The position numbers and the translations under genes are program-made. DNA of 38,581 nt, from positions 1 through 38,581 of the forward strand of contig NZ_JAFMHR010000010.1 of NCBI RefSeq assembly GCF_017854415.1. Reading direction: 5' to 3'. Origin of the DNA: Yoonia sp. GTDB taxonomy: Bacteria; Pseudomonadota; Alphaproteobacteria; Rhodobacterales; Rhodobacteraceae. The notes under the pieces were generated by a model. It did not search any database, had not been told where the DNA came from, and saw only the letters and a program-made list of their open reading frames with translations. Each line of letters opens with the position of its first letter. The stretch's first letter is position 1. This document shows, one piece after another, positions 8,748-17,928 of this stretch.

Positions 8748-9571
8748 CAAATATACCGCGCGCAGGCGTGATCGGAAATCCGATTGCGCATTCCCTATCG
8801 CCAAAGCTCCATGGCTATTGGCTGAACCGTTATGGCCTTGAGGGCAGCTACACCGCCCTCAAAGTGACCGAGGACGCATTAGAAAAAACTCTGCGTGAGT
8901 TGCCAAGTCAGGGTTTCATCGGCGCAAACGTGACGATCCCGCACAAAGTGAATGTCATGCAATTCGCCGATCAGATCACCGACCGTGCAACGTTGATCGG
9001 CGCGGCCAACACCTTGATTTTCAAAGACGATGGCCGGATCTTTGCTGATAATACAGATGGTTACGGTTTTATGGCCAACCTGCGTCAAGGTGCGCCTGAC
9101 TGGGACCCAAAAGCAGGACCAGCCGCAATCTTTGGTGCGGGCGGGGCAGCGCGCGCTATTATCGTGGCTCTTGCTGACGCAGGTGTCCCCGAAATCATCA
9201 TTTCAAACCGGACCCGCCCCAAGGCAGAGGCATTGCGCGATGACTTTGGCGCACGCATTTCAGTGATCGATTGGGTTCAGGCAGATAAAATGCTCGAAGA
9301 GGCCAATACCGTCATAAACACAACATCTCTTGGGATGGTCGGTGCGCAAGACTTCAAAGTACCGCTTGATAAGATGCGCAAAGACGCCGTCGTGACCGAC
9401 ATCGTTTACAACCCGTTGAAAACGCCTTTCCTCGTTGCTGCCGAAAAGCTTGGGTGCACTACCGTCGACGGTCTCGGCATGCTGCTACATCAAGGTGTCC
9501 CTGGGTTTGAGCGTTGGTTTGGCCAGCGTCCCGAAGTTGACGAGGCCACGCGCCAAGCCGTCTTGTCATGA
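8744..9571 (+). CDS. aroE: Shikimate dehydrogenase (NADP+) AroE
   Basis: 275 residues. The shikimate-binding SLSP is at 17-20, the catalytic lysine of NVTIPHKV at K68 and its partner aspartate in NTDGYG at D105. The NADP-binding motif GAGGAAR is at 131-137. It reduces 3-dehydroshikimate to shikimate in aromatic amino acid synthesis. The start overlaps the maf stop (ATGA) and the stop overlaps coaE in the same way, so translation is coupled through the operon. Confidence 0.97.
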   Translation: MTNIPRAGVIGNPIAHSLSPKLHGYWLNRYGLEGSYTALKVTEDALEKTLRELPSQGFIGANVTIPHKVNVMQFADQITDRATLIGAANTLIFKDDGRIFADNTDGYGFMANLRQGAPDWDPKAGPAAIFGAGGAARAIIVALADAGVPEIIISNRTRPKAEALRDDFGARISVIDWVQADKMLEEANTVINTTSLGMVGAQDFKVPLDKMRKDAVVTDIVYNPLKTPFLVAAEKLGCTTVDGLGMLLHQGVPGFERWFGQRPEVDEATRQAVLS

Positions 9572-10158
9572 CCCATCTTCTGGGTCTGACGGGTTCGATT
9601 GGCATGGGCAAATCGACCACAGCTCAGATGTTCCGCGACGCCGGTATCCCTGTATGGGATGCAGACGCTGCCGTGCATGAAATTTACGGCAGGGGTGGCG
9701 CTGCGGTCCCGCTTTTCCACGAAAAACTGCCCAAAGCCGTCGTTGATGGCGAAGTCAGCCGCACAGCGTTAAAGGAATTGCTCGCTCTGGATCCAAGCGT
9801 CATGAAGACGCTCGAAGATATTGTGCACCCATTGGTCGCGGCACATCGCGCGGCTTTTCTTGCGCAACAAGACGCACCCTTGGTGGTGTTTGACATCCCA
9901 TTGTTGTTTGAAACGAACGCCCAAGATTGGCTGACTTCTGTTCTTGTGGTGTCAGCCCCTCCGGACGTCCAGAAGCAGCGGGTTTTGGCGCGCGGTCAAA
10001 TGTCTGAAGCGATTTTCCAGCAAATCTTGTCACGCCAAATGCCTGATGCAGAAAAACGCGCTCGCGCTGATTATATTATCGAAACACTGACGCTGGACGA
10101 CACCCGCGCAGCCGTGCAAAAACTGATCGCGGAACTGACGGGACAAAAACATGCGTGA
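9568..10158 (+). CDS. coaE: Dephospho-CoA kinase CoaE
   Basis: 196 residues. P-loop GSIGMGKS is at 9-16, with the DADAAVHEIY region following and the LLFE loop (FDIPLLFETN) near residue 110. All are typical of dephospho-CoA kinase, which carries out the last step of coenzyme A synthesis with ATP. The start overlaps aroE by four bases and the end overlaps dnaQ by eight. The maf-aroE-coaE-dnaQ order is conserved beside oriC in Sinorhizobium and relatives. Confidence 0.97.
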   Translation: MTHLLGLTGSIGMGKSTTAQMFRDAGIPVWDADAAVHEIYGRGGAAVPLFHEKLPKAVVDGEVSRTALKELLALDPSVMKTLEDIVHPLVAAHRAAFLAQQDAPLVVFDIPLLFETNAQDWLTSVLVVSAPPDVQKQRVLARGQMSEAIFQQILSRQMPDAEKRARADYIIETLTLDDTRAAVQKLIAELTGQKHA

Positions 10159-10882
10159 AATCGTATTAGATACGGAAACGACCGGATTTGAACCCTCTGA
10201 AGGGGACCGGATCGTAGAAATCGGCGCGATTGAGCTGATGGGACACGTCCCGACAGGCCGCACATATCACCAGTATATCAACCCCCAGCGCTCTATGCCG
10301 GCCGGGGCGTTTGGTGTGCATGGCATCGGACCCGATCTGCTAGACCCTCCACAAGACCCCAAGCCAGGTCAGGAAACATTGAGGGACAAGCCTTTGTTCA
10401 AAGATATTGCGCAGGGTTTCATCGACTTTATTGGTGACGCAAAGCTGGTCATACATAACGCTGCCTTCGATATGAAGTTTCTGAATGCAGAGTTGGGTTG
10501 GTTAAACCGCCCGCTTTTGCCGATGGACCAGTCATTGGATACGCTTGCGATTGCGCGGCGCAAATTCCCGGGATCGCCCGCGTCCTTGGATGCGCTTTGC
10601 CGGCGGTTCGGGATCGATAACAGCTCGCGCACGTTGCACGGCGCACTTTTGGACAGCGAAATTCTAGCAGAAGTGTATCTGGAACTGATCGGCGGGCGTC
10701 AGCCTGATTTCGCATTGGCTGCCGATACACGCAGCAGCTCTGCAAGTGGTGATGCCCAGGATTGGCGCCCGCCGGCACGCCCAACATCTCTGAATTCAAG
10801 GCTTACCAAAGAAGAAGCCGCCGCCCATGATGCCTTTGTTGGGCAGTTGGGCGACGGCGCAATTTGGAAAAAACTGGCTTAG
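10151..10882 (+). CDS. dnaQ: DNA polymerase III epsilon subunit (3'-5' proofreading exonuclease)
   Basis: 243 residues. Exo I DTETTG is at residues 7-12 (D7, E9), Exo II HNAAFDMKFLN at 102-112 (D107) and Exo III HGALLDSE with H163 and D168. The set is complete, so an active DEDDh exonuclease is predicted. It proofreads in the replicative core with the alpha subunit. The C-terminal tail after ~residue 185 should bind alpha. It is the last gene of the maf operon; its final four bases overlap the end of convergent secB. Confidence 0.96.
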   Translation: MREIVLDTETTGFEPSEGDRIVEIGAIELMGHVPTGRTYHQYINPQRSMPAGAFGVHGIGPDLLDPPQDPKPGQETLRDKPLFKDIAQGFIDFIGDAKLVIHNAAFDMKFLNAELGWLNRPLLPMDQSLDTLAIARRKFPGSPASLDALCRRFGIDNSSRTLHGALLDSEILAEVYLELIGGRQPDFALAADTRSSSASGDAQDWRPPARPTSLNSRLTKEEAAAHDAFVGQLGDGAIWKKLA

Positions 10883-11406
10883 TTTACTGTGTCAGTGCTT
10901 TCAGCAAGCTTTGCTTTTTCAGCTTCTGCGCGACGTACCAATTCGGAACGATAGAGCGCCAAGAAATCGATTGTTTCAAGGTTCAGCGGCGGGAAACCAC
11001 CGTCACGTGAAACGTCGCTAACGATGCGGCGCAGGAACGGGAATGTCAGGCGCGGGCATTCGATCAGCAGATAAGGGTGCATCTGGTCTTCTGGCACACC
11101 AGTGATTTCAAACACGCCAGCATATTCAATCTCAAGCACGAACAAAGGCTCGCCTTTGTCCTTGGTCTTGCTTGTGATGTTCAGCTTGATGATGACTTCA
11201 TACTGGTTCTCTGGCTTGCGCTTGCGCGCGTCCAAGTTCACTTGAACCTGAATTTCTGGGTTCGCTTCGCCAGATACACCCTTTTGCGCGAGGATGTTTT
11301 CGAACGAAAGGTCACGGATATACTGGGCCAGAATGCGGCTTTTGATCTGTGGTGCTTCTTGCGGTGCTGCAGCTGCAGCGGCGCCGTTTTCAGGTGTATC
11401 GGCCAT
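10879..11406 (-). CDS. secB: Protein-export chaperone SecB
   Basis: 175 residues with the SecB fold. An Ala-rich N-terminus leads into QYIRDLSFEN, then the conserved NPEIQVQVNLDAR and YEVIIKLN strands, and ECPRLTFPFLRRIVSD-type and GGFPPLNLETIDF segments. The tetramer holds secretory precursors unfolded and passes them to SecA. A GGAG ribosome-binding sequence lies before the ATG. It is convergent with dnaQ, and its neighbour fxsA is transcribed the same way 57 bases upstream. Confidence 0.97.
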   Translation of the reverse strand: MADTPENGAAAAAAPQEAPQIKSRILAQYIRDLSFENILAQKGVSGEANPEIQVQVNLDARKRKPENQYEVIIKLNITSKTKDKGEPLFVLEIEYAGVFEITGVPEDQMHPYLLIECPRLTFPFLRRIVSDVSRDGGFPPLNLETIDFLALYRSELVRRAEAEKAKLAESTDTVN

Positions 11407-11463
11407 TGGAAATACTCCGGTTAAATTAGTTTCGCGCGTTACTACCAGCCAATTTGCAAAGGC

Positions 11464-11949
11464 TCAATGGCGGGTCCACTCTGATGGGGTGTCGGGGCGG
11501 TTTTTCTGGGGTGTGACGTCTTTAAAATCACCATCGATCACCCGATCACCACTTGGTGGTTGTCCGGGCGCCGGGCCTTGTTGCCCCATGGTAAAGCTTT
11601 TTACCTTAATGTTGGCTTTGGCCCAAACAAAGGCAGCGCGGCGCACGGCGGGCACCAAGAATGACAAACCAACGACATCGGTGAAAAACCCGGGCGTCAG
11701 AAGCAACGCGCCAGCAAACAAAATCATCGCGCCATTCGCCAAAGGTTCGGTCGGATCGTCTAGTTCAGAAAACGACCGCTGCAGGTTCGCCATTTCGCGC
11801 AAACCCTGATTTCGCACCAGATAAGACCCCGTGATTGCCGTTCCCAGCACAATCAAAAGGGTCCACCAGATGCCGATAAGACCGCCAACCTGAATAAACA
11901 GGGCGATTTCGATCATTGGAACCGCGATAAACGCAATTAACAGCCACAT
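11464..11949 (-). CDS. fxsA: FxsA-family cytoplasmic membrane protein
   Basis: 161 residues. The N-terminus is hydrophobic with an acidic residue inside the membrane (PMIEIALFIQVGGLIG), typical of FxsA. Further hydrophobic segments lie at ~25-45 and ~72-98 (LLLTPGFFTDVVGLSFLVP), then a hydrophilic C-terminal tail. The E. coli protein reduces F exclusion of phage T7 when overproduced; the normal role is not established. It lies divergent to the Tim44-domain gene, with a 7-bp inverted repeat in the intergenic region. Confidence 0.88.
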   Translation of the reverse strand: MWLLIAFIAVPMIEIALFIQVGGLIGIWWTLLIVLGTAITGSYLVRNQGLREMANLQRSFSELDDPTEPLANGAMILFAGALLLTPGFFTDVVGLSFLVPAVRRAAFVWAKANIKVKSFTMGQQGPAPGQPPSGDRVIDGDFKDVTPQKNRPDTPSEWTRH

Positions 11950-11974
11950 CTTGTCAGCCTTTCATAACATGTTC

Positions 11975-12003
11975 GGGGGTAAGGTGGACTTGGCGCTACC
12001 CCC
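11975..12003. repeat. Inverted repeat in the fxsA / Tim44-gene intergenic region
   Basis: GGGGGTA (11975-11981) and TACCCCC (11997-12003) are perfect 7-bp arms separated by 15 bases. Lying between divergent starts it may be an operator or a hairpin in the Tim44-gene leader. No known regulator is assigned. Confidence 0.35.
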
Positions 12004-12060
12004 GCCCTACATAGAGGTAATAAGGGCGTGTTTCCATGCCTACCCCGATACGAGGTCCCA

Positions 12061-12723
12061 ATGAACTCTCCGATTATTCAGCTTTTGGTGCTTGCAGGCA
12101 TCGCTGTCTTCCTGATTTTGCGTCTGCGCGGTGTGCTTGGCACCCGTGAAGGCTTTGAAAAACCCGCTGTGACCCGTACTGACGGTGAACGGCGCATGGC
12201 TAAGCCAGAATTCGATGTGATCGAAGGTGGCCCTGATCTGGATATTACCGATCATGTTGAAGAAGGGTCTGTCGCTGCCAAAGCGCTTGCCGCGATGAAG
12301 CGTGTTGATCCGTCGTTCAACGTTAGCGAATTCCTGGGCGGTGCACGCGGTGCTTACGAAATGATCCTGATGGCGTTTGAAAACAGTGATTTGGATAGCA
12401 TTGTGCCATTTATCTCCGAAGATGTTTACGAAGCATTCGCATCCGTCGTTGATGATCGCCAGCGTCAGGGTCTGACCGTGGATGCCAAGTTTATTGGCAT
12501 CAGTGATATGACCCTAGCCGCCGCAGAATTCGACGAAGTCACCAAAGAAGGCGAAGTTTCGATCCGCTTCAAAAGCGAGATGACATCAGTTGTCCGTGAC
12601 AAGGGTGGCGATATCGTTGAAGGCAGCGAAAAAGAGATCAAGCGCCAGAAGGACACTTGGACTTTCTCACGCGTTATGGACGCGGGCGATCCAAACTGGC
12701 GGCTTGTTGCCACCGGCGAATGA
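12061..12723 (+). CDS. Tim44/TimA-family membrane-anchored protein
   Basis: 220 residues from the ATG at 12061, preceded by GAGG; an upstream in-frame start at 12028 would only add a short unlike extension. An N-terminal membrane helix (IIQLLVLAGIAVFLILRLRGVLG) is followed by a charged linker and a Tim44-like domain from ~residue 80 (FLGGARGAYEMILMAFENSDLDSIVPFISEDVYEAF). Bacterial relatives are inner-membrane proteins; the mitochondrial homologue tethers Hsp70 to the import channel. It is followed by mltA after 18 bases, suggesting an envelope-related transcript with mltA and the Smr gene. Confidence 0.88.
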   Translation: MNSPIIQLLVLAGIAVFLILRLRGVLGTREGFEKPAVTRTDGERRMAKPEFDVIEGGPDLDITDHVEEGSVAAKALAAMKRVDPSFNVSEFLGGARGAYEMILMAFENSDLDSIVPFISEDVYEAFASVVDDRQRQGLTVDAKFIGISDMTLAAAEFDEVTKEGEVSIRFKSEMTSVVRDKGGDIVEGSEKEIKRQKDTWTFSRVMDAGDPNWRLVATGE

Positions 12724-12741
12724 TCGCTGGCGGGTCTTTTC

Positions 12742-13698
12742 ATGGCCGAATTGCGCTATACCAAACTACGATTTGAAGACCTGAAGGGGTGGGCTGATGA
12801 TAATCATCGGGCCGCCCTTGATGTTTTTTGCAACACTTGCGACGACAAAGTGCTGCTTGATCTGGCAGCCACCGCGCCCGTCGCGCGTGGTTTCTTTGAG
12901 GATCACTTTTGCCCCGTTTTGATCGAAGATGGGGCGCCAGCGATGTTCACTGGATATTACGAGCCTGAACTGGACGCATCGCGCACCAACACTCCCACGT
13001 TCTGCTATCCGATTTACGCCGTGCCGGACGATCTTGAACCCGATATGCGTTATTATAACCGACGCCAGATTGATGAAGACGGTCCCATTGCAGGTCGCGG
13101 ATTAGAGATTGCTTGGCTCGCGGATCCGGTTGATTTGTTTTTCCTTCAAGTTCAAGGCTCCGGTCGGCTTCGTCTGCCTGATGGCGGCATGATGCGGGTC
13201 GGCTTTGGTGCAAAGAATGGGCATCCCTATACGTCAATTGGAAAAACTTTGATTGCGCGTGGGGTCTTTGACGCCAGCAGCGTATCACCTGATGCGATCC
13301 GCGCATGGGTGCATGACAACGGTGACGCCGGACGCGCGCTGTTGTGGGAAAACGAAAGCTATGTGTTTTTTCGCGAAGTCAGCGAAGTGCCAGCAGATCA
13401 AGGCCCGATTGGCGCGATGAACAAATCAGTCACTAGCGGCCGCTCGGTCGCCGTTGATCCCGATATGACCCCCCTTGGTTTGCCTGTTTGGATTGAAAAA
13501 CACGGGGCATTGCCGATGGACCGCTTGATGATCGCGCAGGATATCGGGTCCGCGATCAAGGGTGCACAGCGCGCGGATATTTTCTTTGGAACTGGTGCGG
13601 ATGCTGGAAAGCGGGCCGGACAGATCAAAGATGGCGGTCGGATGGTGGTGCTGATGCCAAAAACTCTGGCTGACCACCGCGTCAAAGGGCAACGCTAA
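12742..13698 (+). CDS. mltA: Membrane-bound lytic murein transglycosylase A (MltA family)
   Basis: 318 residues. The MltA domain with FTGYYEPELDASR lies near residues 70-82 and the 3D (double-psi barrel) part near the C-terminus, including AQDIGSAIKGAQRADIFFGTG with the conserved aspartates. The family cleaves peptidoglycan glycan strands and leaves 1,6-anhydroMurNAc ends. No signal peptide or lipobox is visible at MAELRYTKLRFEDL, and the in-frame TGA at 12721-12723 rules out a longer N-terminus except through a CTG codon. This is odd for a periplasmic enzyme. Its TAATG junction joins it to the Smr gene. Confidence 0.92.
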   Translation: MAELRYTKLRFEDLKGWADDNHRAALDVFCNTCDDKVLLDLAATAPVARGFFEDHFCPVLIEDGAPAMFTGYYEPELDASRTNTPTFCYPIYAVPDDLEPDMRYYNRRQIDEDGPIAGRGLEIAWLADPVDLFFLQVQGSGRLRLPDGGMMRVGFGAKNGHPYTSIGKTLIARGVFDASSVSPDAIRAWVHDNGDAGRALLWENESYVFFREVSEVPADQGPIGAMNKSVTSGRSVAVDPDMTPLGLPVWIEKHGALPMDRLMIAQDIGSAIKGAQRADIFFGTGADAGKRAGQIKDGGRMVVLMPKTLADHRVKGQR

Positions 13699-14288
13699 TG
13701 CGTAAACCTCGCCACCTTTCATCTGAAGAGCGTGCATTGTGGGACCGTGTCGCCGAACGCGCGACGCCGCTGCACCCGACCCGCGAAGAACCTGCGCCAG
13801 ATTTGACGCCTGCGCCCAAGCCCAAGCGCCCCATTCTTCCACGCGAGCCGATGCCTGATTTTAAGGTGGGACAAAAAGCTAATGCTGCGCGGGATCACGA
13901 TGTGATGCGCCCATTGGTGGATCGATTGGCCGGTGCGCCGGTGAACATGGACAACAAGTCCTTTGGTAAAATGAAACGTGGCAAGCTGAAGCCCGAAGCG
14001 CGGATCGACTTGCACGGAATGACTTTGGCCGAAGCGCATCCTGAACTTCTTGCGTTCATTCTAGGGTCGCAGGCTGTCGGTCGTCGGTTGGTTTTGGTGA
14101 TTACGGGCAAAGGTAAAGATCGTGACGATGGCGGACCGATCCCTACGCGGTTTGGCGTGTTACGGCATCAAGTGCCGCAATGGATGGCGCTGCCGCCAAT
14201 ATCGCAAGCGATTTTGCAGGTCACACCTGCGCATCTCAAACATGGTGGTCATGGCGCGTACTACGTTTATCTACGCCGCAGCCGCTAA
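13698..14288 (+). CDS. Smr-domain protein (putative DNA endonuclease-like)
   Basis: 196 residues. The first ~90 are charged and proline-rich; the Smr domain follows from ~95 with the hallmark LDLHG-like IDLHGMTLAEA and later VITGKGK. The domain, also found at the C-terminus of MutS2, nicks DNA or RNA in characterised members. The role of the stand-alone alphaproteobacterial form is unclear. The ATG overlaps the mltA stop by one base. The last 18 bases overlap the convergent MFS gene. Confidence 0.9.
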   Translation: MRKPRHLSSEERALWDRVAERATPLHPTREEPAPDLTPAPKPKRPILPREPMPDFKVGQKANAARDHDVMRPLVDRLAGAPVNMDNKSFGKMKRGKLKPEARIDLHGMTLAEAHPELLAFILGSQAVGRRLVLVITGKGKDRDDGGPIPTRFGVLRHQVPQWMALPPISQAILQVTPAHLKHGGHGAYYVYLRRSR

Positions 14289-15506
14289 AGCCCGATGCGC
14301 GTTACGGGTAGGCACAATCAAGATCAGTGCTGCACATGCAAAAACCGCGGCATAACCGAGCTGTTGAACTTCAAATCCAACACCTCTGTCGATCAGCCAA
14401 CCGCTAAGCCCCGGACCGATTGCTGAACCCAGAACCATCAATGCGGCCGCTGCTGACTTGATAGAACCAATATGCTTGGTGCCGTAAAATTCAGCCCAGC
14501 AGGCGTTCAGCAAGGTCGATTGTCCGCCGCCTGCCATTCCCATCAAGATAACAGCCAAGGCGGTCCAGACCAGACTTGGCGCATACCAGTGCAGGACAAA
14601 TGCCGCGATCAACGGGATCAGATAGAATGGCAAAAGTCGCACTGCCCCAACCCGATCAATCGCCCAGCCATAGCCAATGGTCGATAAAGAAAGCGCCAAT
14701 GTCCCAAGCGGGAAAACAGATACCAGCGCCAGATGTGACCAGCCTTTGATCTCGGCAAAATGTGCCTGATGAAACCAGAAGGCCGTGCCAAAGCCTGAAA
14801 ATGACATGACCGCTGGGATCATTACCCAGAACAATGGATGGCGTAGCGCATCGCGGCGCGTCCAATGTTTGCCGTACATGCCGGTTGATTGGGTTGCGTT
14901 TGCCATGGATTGTGGCGTGCGCTCCAGCCGCAACAGGCGATATAGCACAAAGCACGCCAAGACGCAGAACACCGCAAAGCCAACCCAAAGCGTGCGCCAA
15001 TCTATGAAAGATTTTAGCCAAACCATCGTCAGCGGAAGCGTTGCTTCGCCGATCATGAACCCGAAAGCAGCCACCGCTAATGCGCGACCGCGTGTCGCAA
15101 TAAACCAACGTGACATTGCGACGGTCGCCACATGGGTTGTCATGCCTTGGCCGGTAAAACGCAGTGCGAAAATCACAAAGGGCAACAAGGCGGCAACAGC
15201 GTTGAACGCCATAAACAAACACGCTGAGGCGAGCATCAAGATGACGACGATGCCCAATGTCCGCACCCGAAACCTGTCTGCCAATCCGCCAGCGAAAACC
15301 ATGATAATTGCGGATGCACCTGTGCCGATCATATAGATCAGGCCCCAATCGCCATTGGTCAGGCCATATGCCTCGCGGATTTCACCGCCAAAGATCGAAA
15401 TAAAGAAGGTTTGCCCAAAGCTGGATAGAAACGACAACAGCGCGCCTGCCCCTAAAAAGGGCAGGTTTTCGCGGATGAAACGCAGATATCCGGTGGGTTG
15501 GCTCAT
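14271..15506 (-). CDS. Major facilitator superfamily transporter
   Basis: 411 residues with about 12 hydrophobic segments. The MFS loop 2-3 motif appears as GGLADRFRVRTLG near residue 74, with a related sequence at the start of the second half (IGYGWAIDRVGAVR). The C-terminus ends in an Ala-rich tail. It is probably a proton-coupled secondary transporter in the inner membrane; the substrate cannot be told. It begins 38 bases after hslU on the same strand, so it may be read from the hsl transcript, and its end overlaps the Smr gene by 18 bases. Confidence 0.88.
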   Translation of the reverse strand: MSQPTGYLRFIRENLPFLGAGALLSFLSSFGQTFFISIFGGEIREAYGLTNGDWGLIYMIGTGASAIIMVFAGGLADRFRVRTLGIVVILMLASACLFMAFNAVAALLPFVIFALRFTGQGMTTHVATVAMSRWFIATRGRALAVAAFGFMIGEATLPLTMVWLKSFIDWRTLWVGFAVFCVLACFVLYRLLRLERTPQSMANATQSTGMYGKHWTRRDALRHPLFWVMIPAVMSFSGFGTAFWFHQAHFAEIKGWSHLALVSVFPLGTLALSLSTIGYGWAIDRVGAVRLLPFYLIPLIAAFVLHWYAPSLVWTALAVILMGMAGGGQSTLLNACWAEFYGTKHIGSIKSAAAALMVLGSAIGPGLSGWLIDRGVGFEVQQLGYAAVFACAALILIVPTRNAHRALAAAA

Positions 15507-15544
15507 CCGTCTTTGATGGGCCGAGGTGGAAAAAGTTGAAAGCC

Positions 15545-16852
15545 CTAAAGCACGTAGCGGCTTAGATCAGTAGAGCGTGACAGCTCTCCCAGATGTGTTT
15601 CAACGAAAGCTGCATCAATGGCGATTTCATCGCCTGCGCGGTCCGGTGCGTTAAACGACAGGTCTTCGAACACACGTTCGATCACTGTATACAGCCTGCG
15701 TGCGCCGATGTTTTCCACCGCTTCGTTCACTTCGGCAGCGATTTTTGCCAGCGCTTTGATACCGTCTTCGGTGAAGGTAACTGTCACCTCCTCGGTTTTC
15801 ATCAATGCAGAATACTGCAGTGTCAGTGCGTTGTCGGTTTCGGTCAGAATGCGGACGAAATCGTCTTCGGTCAGGGCGCGTAGTTCGACACGGATCGGCA
15901 AACGGCCTTGCAATTCAGGCAGCAGGTCAGACGGTTTTGCAACGTGAAACGCGCCAGATGCGATGAACAAGATATGGTCTGTCTTGATCGGTCCGTGTTT
16001 GGTTGAAACGGTCGTGCCTTCGATCAATGGCAGTAAATCACGCTGCACGCCTTCGCGGGAAACATCGGCACCACGGGCATCGGCGCGTGCGCAGACTTTG
16101 TCGATTTCATCAAGGAACACGATGCCGCTTTGTTCGACCGCTTCAAGTGCCGTTTTGGTTACAGATTCATCGTCGAGCAGTTTGTCGGCTTCGTCCGCAA
16201 CCAATGCATCATAGCTTTCGGCAACGGTCATTTGCTTTTTAACCGTGCGACCGCCCATCGCTTTGCCGAACAACTCGCCAATATTCATCATGCCGCCCAT
16301 GCCACCGGGCTGGCCGGGAACTTCAAAACCACCCATCGGGTTCGAGGTGTCCGCCAATTCCAATTCGATCATGGTGTCGTCAAGTTCGCCTGATTTCAGC
16401 TTTTTGCGGAACAATTCGCGTGTTGCTGCGCGGGCATCAGCGCCAGCGACCGCTGTGATCACGCGCTCTTCTGCGGCTTCATATGCTTTGGCTTTGACGT
16501 CTTCACGCATATGTTCGCGGGTGTCCAAAATCGCGGTATCGACCAGATCGCGGATGATCTGTTCGACGTCGCGGCCAACATATCCGACCTCGGTGAATTT
16601 AGTGGCTTCAACCTTGATGAATGGCGCACGGGCAAGTTTTGCCAAGCGGCGCGAAATCTCGGTTTTGCCGACACCGGTGGGCCCGATCATGAGGATGTTC
16701 TTTGGGTACACCTCGTCACGCAGATCATCGCCCAATTGTTTGCGCCGCCAGCGATTGCGCAGCGCCACAGCAACGGCGCGCTTGGCGTCATTTTGGCCAA
16801 TGATAAACCGGTCAAGTTCCGAGACGATTTCGCGAGGGGTCAGATCAGTCAT
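15545..16852 (-). CDS. hslU: ATPase subunit HslU of the HslUV protease
   Basis: 435 residues from the ATG at 16852 ([20 protein letters not shown]), the normal HslU start; the frame stays open 90 bases upstream but that extension is not family-like. Walker A GPTGVGKT is at 57-64, Walker B in IVFLDEID in the second half, and the inserted I-domain between them is Gly/Met-rich. The C-terminus ends LSRYVL, the tail that docks into HslV. HslU unfolds substrates for HslV. Unusually, a membrane-protein gene separates it from hslV. Confidence 0.97.
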   Translation of the reverse strand: MTDLTPREIVSELDRFIIGQNDAKRAVAVALRNRWRRKQLGDDLRDEVYPKNILMIGPTGVGKTEISRRLAKLARAPFIKVEATKFTEVGYVGRDVEQIIRDLVDTAILDTREHMREDVKAKAYEAAEERVITAVAGADARAATRELFRKKLKSGELDDTMIELELADTSNPMGGFEVPGQPGGMGGMMNIGELFGKAMGGRTVKKQMTVAESYDALVADEADKLLDDESVTKTALEAVEQSGIVFLDEIDKVCARADARGADVSREGVQRDLLPLIEGTTVSTKHGPIKTDHILFIASGAFHVAKPSDLLPELQGRLPIRVELRALTEDDFVRILTETDNALTLQYSALMKTEEVTVTFTEDGIKALAKIAAEVNEAVENIGARRLYTVIERVFEDLSFNAPDRAGDEIAIDAAFVETHLGELSRSTDLSRYVL

Positions 16853-16860
16853 GTTGGGCC

Positions 16861-17928
16861 TTAAACTTGAGAAGGGGGAAGGCGGTGCAATGGGATAAAA
16901 CCGGGCATCAATCGCAGAATGCGCGCCCGAATACGTTCCCAAAAAGCACCAAGAAGAAGCAAGACAATGCCAAGAACAAGCACAGTCAGCGCGGCCCCGT
17001 CACCATCAAAAACAGTCGCGGCAAGGGCCACGATATAGCCGATCGCTGCGATCAAGAACGACCGTCGGTCGATGACAATTGCGACGACTGCAAATAACGC
17101 CAGCACGGCAAGCAAGATCATGTTTGATCCGTTGTTGTCTTGGTCCAGCAGCGACAGCGCAACGGTATTTACCAAAGCTGGTGCCGCAACGACGTGGAGC
17201 CAGAACCCGTTCGCAGACCTGCGCGTTACGCGGTGCGGATCGCTCATGTCGAAAGCCATCGCAACAGCGAAAACCAGCAGACCAAGGACCAGCGTAATCC
17301 ACGCGAATGGACCACCCGCAGACAACAAAAAGAACTCACTCAGATCATCGACAGGGCCCGCGCGGCTTGCAGCATAGACAACTGCCACAATGAATAGGCC
17401 CACTGCGATCATTGCCATGGCAAAGGGCACTCGGAAACGCCACCAGTAAAAAAGGGTCGCAAGCGTAGCGAGCAATAGCGGAAACGGAACGCTGGAATAG
17501 TCATTCTGCGCGACCATAAAAGGTTCCGAAATAACGGCGGTAAACCCAAAAGCTGCGTTTGCCGCAAACATCACGGATAATGCGATAGCTGGCGCGACCA
17601 TCCGGCGCTTGCGCACGAAGTATTCAGACAGCAACCACAAAAAACCGGCGCCGATGAGGGTGACCCACAACGCATAGTCTTGCAGATTGATGATCTCATC
17701 ACCTAAGGCCAATGCGACAACGCCCCACCACCCCGTTGACAGGATCAACAAGCCGATGACGATAAAGATTTCGTTGAAGCCCTTAAACAGTTCAAACGGC
17801 TCATCACCCGGGTTCAGGTTTTCGCGCGCACCACGACGGCTATCAGAAAGGCTGATTAGATCAGCAGCCTGTTTTTCATTGATCAGGCCGCTGCCAACTG
17901 CAGCTTTGAGGTCGTCATGTTCGATCAT
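16861..17928 (-). CDS. Multi-pass membrane protein, possibly DUF2157-like
   Basis: 355 residues. The hydrophilic first ~45 residues ([21 protein letters not shown]) resemble the short N-terminal helix pair of DUF2157-type proteins. About ten membrane helices follow, then a basic tail ([18 protein letters not shown]). Function unknown. The start overlaps the hslV stop by four bases (ATGA) and the end is 8 bases before the hslU start, so it is co-translated with the HslUV protease. A role linked to protein quality control at the membrane is possible but only inferred from position. The family name is a tentative recognition. Confidence 0.75.
   Translation of the reverse strand: MIEHDDLKAAVGSGLINEKQAADLISLSDSRRGARENLNPGDEPFELFKGFNEIFIVIGLLILSTGWWGVVALALGDEIINLQDYALWVTLIGAGFLWLLSEYFVRKRRMVAPAIALSVMFAANAAFGFTAVISEPFMVAQNDYSSVPFPLLLATLATLFYWWRFRVPFAMAMIAVGLFIVAVVYAASRAGPVDDLSEFFLLSAGGPFAWITLVLGLLVFAVAMAFDMSDPHRVTRRSANGFWLHVVAAPALVNTVALSLLDQDNNGSNMILLAVLALFAVVAIVIDRRSFLIAAIGYIVALAATVFDGDGAALTVLVLGIVLLLLGAFWERIRARILRLMPGFIPLHRLPPSQV

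Noticed and set aside
10999-11014. Possible third parS in secB (TCACGTGAAAC core)
   Set aside because: Only 11 of 16 bases match; the left arm is not preserved, so it is probably chance.
16853-16942. Longer N-terminus for hslU
   Set aside because: The frame is open but overlaps the membrane-protein gene; [10 protein letters not shown] is the known HslU start.
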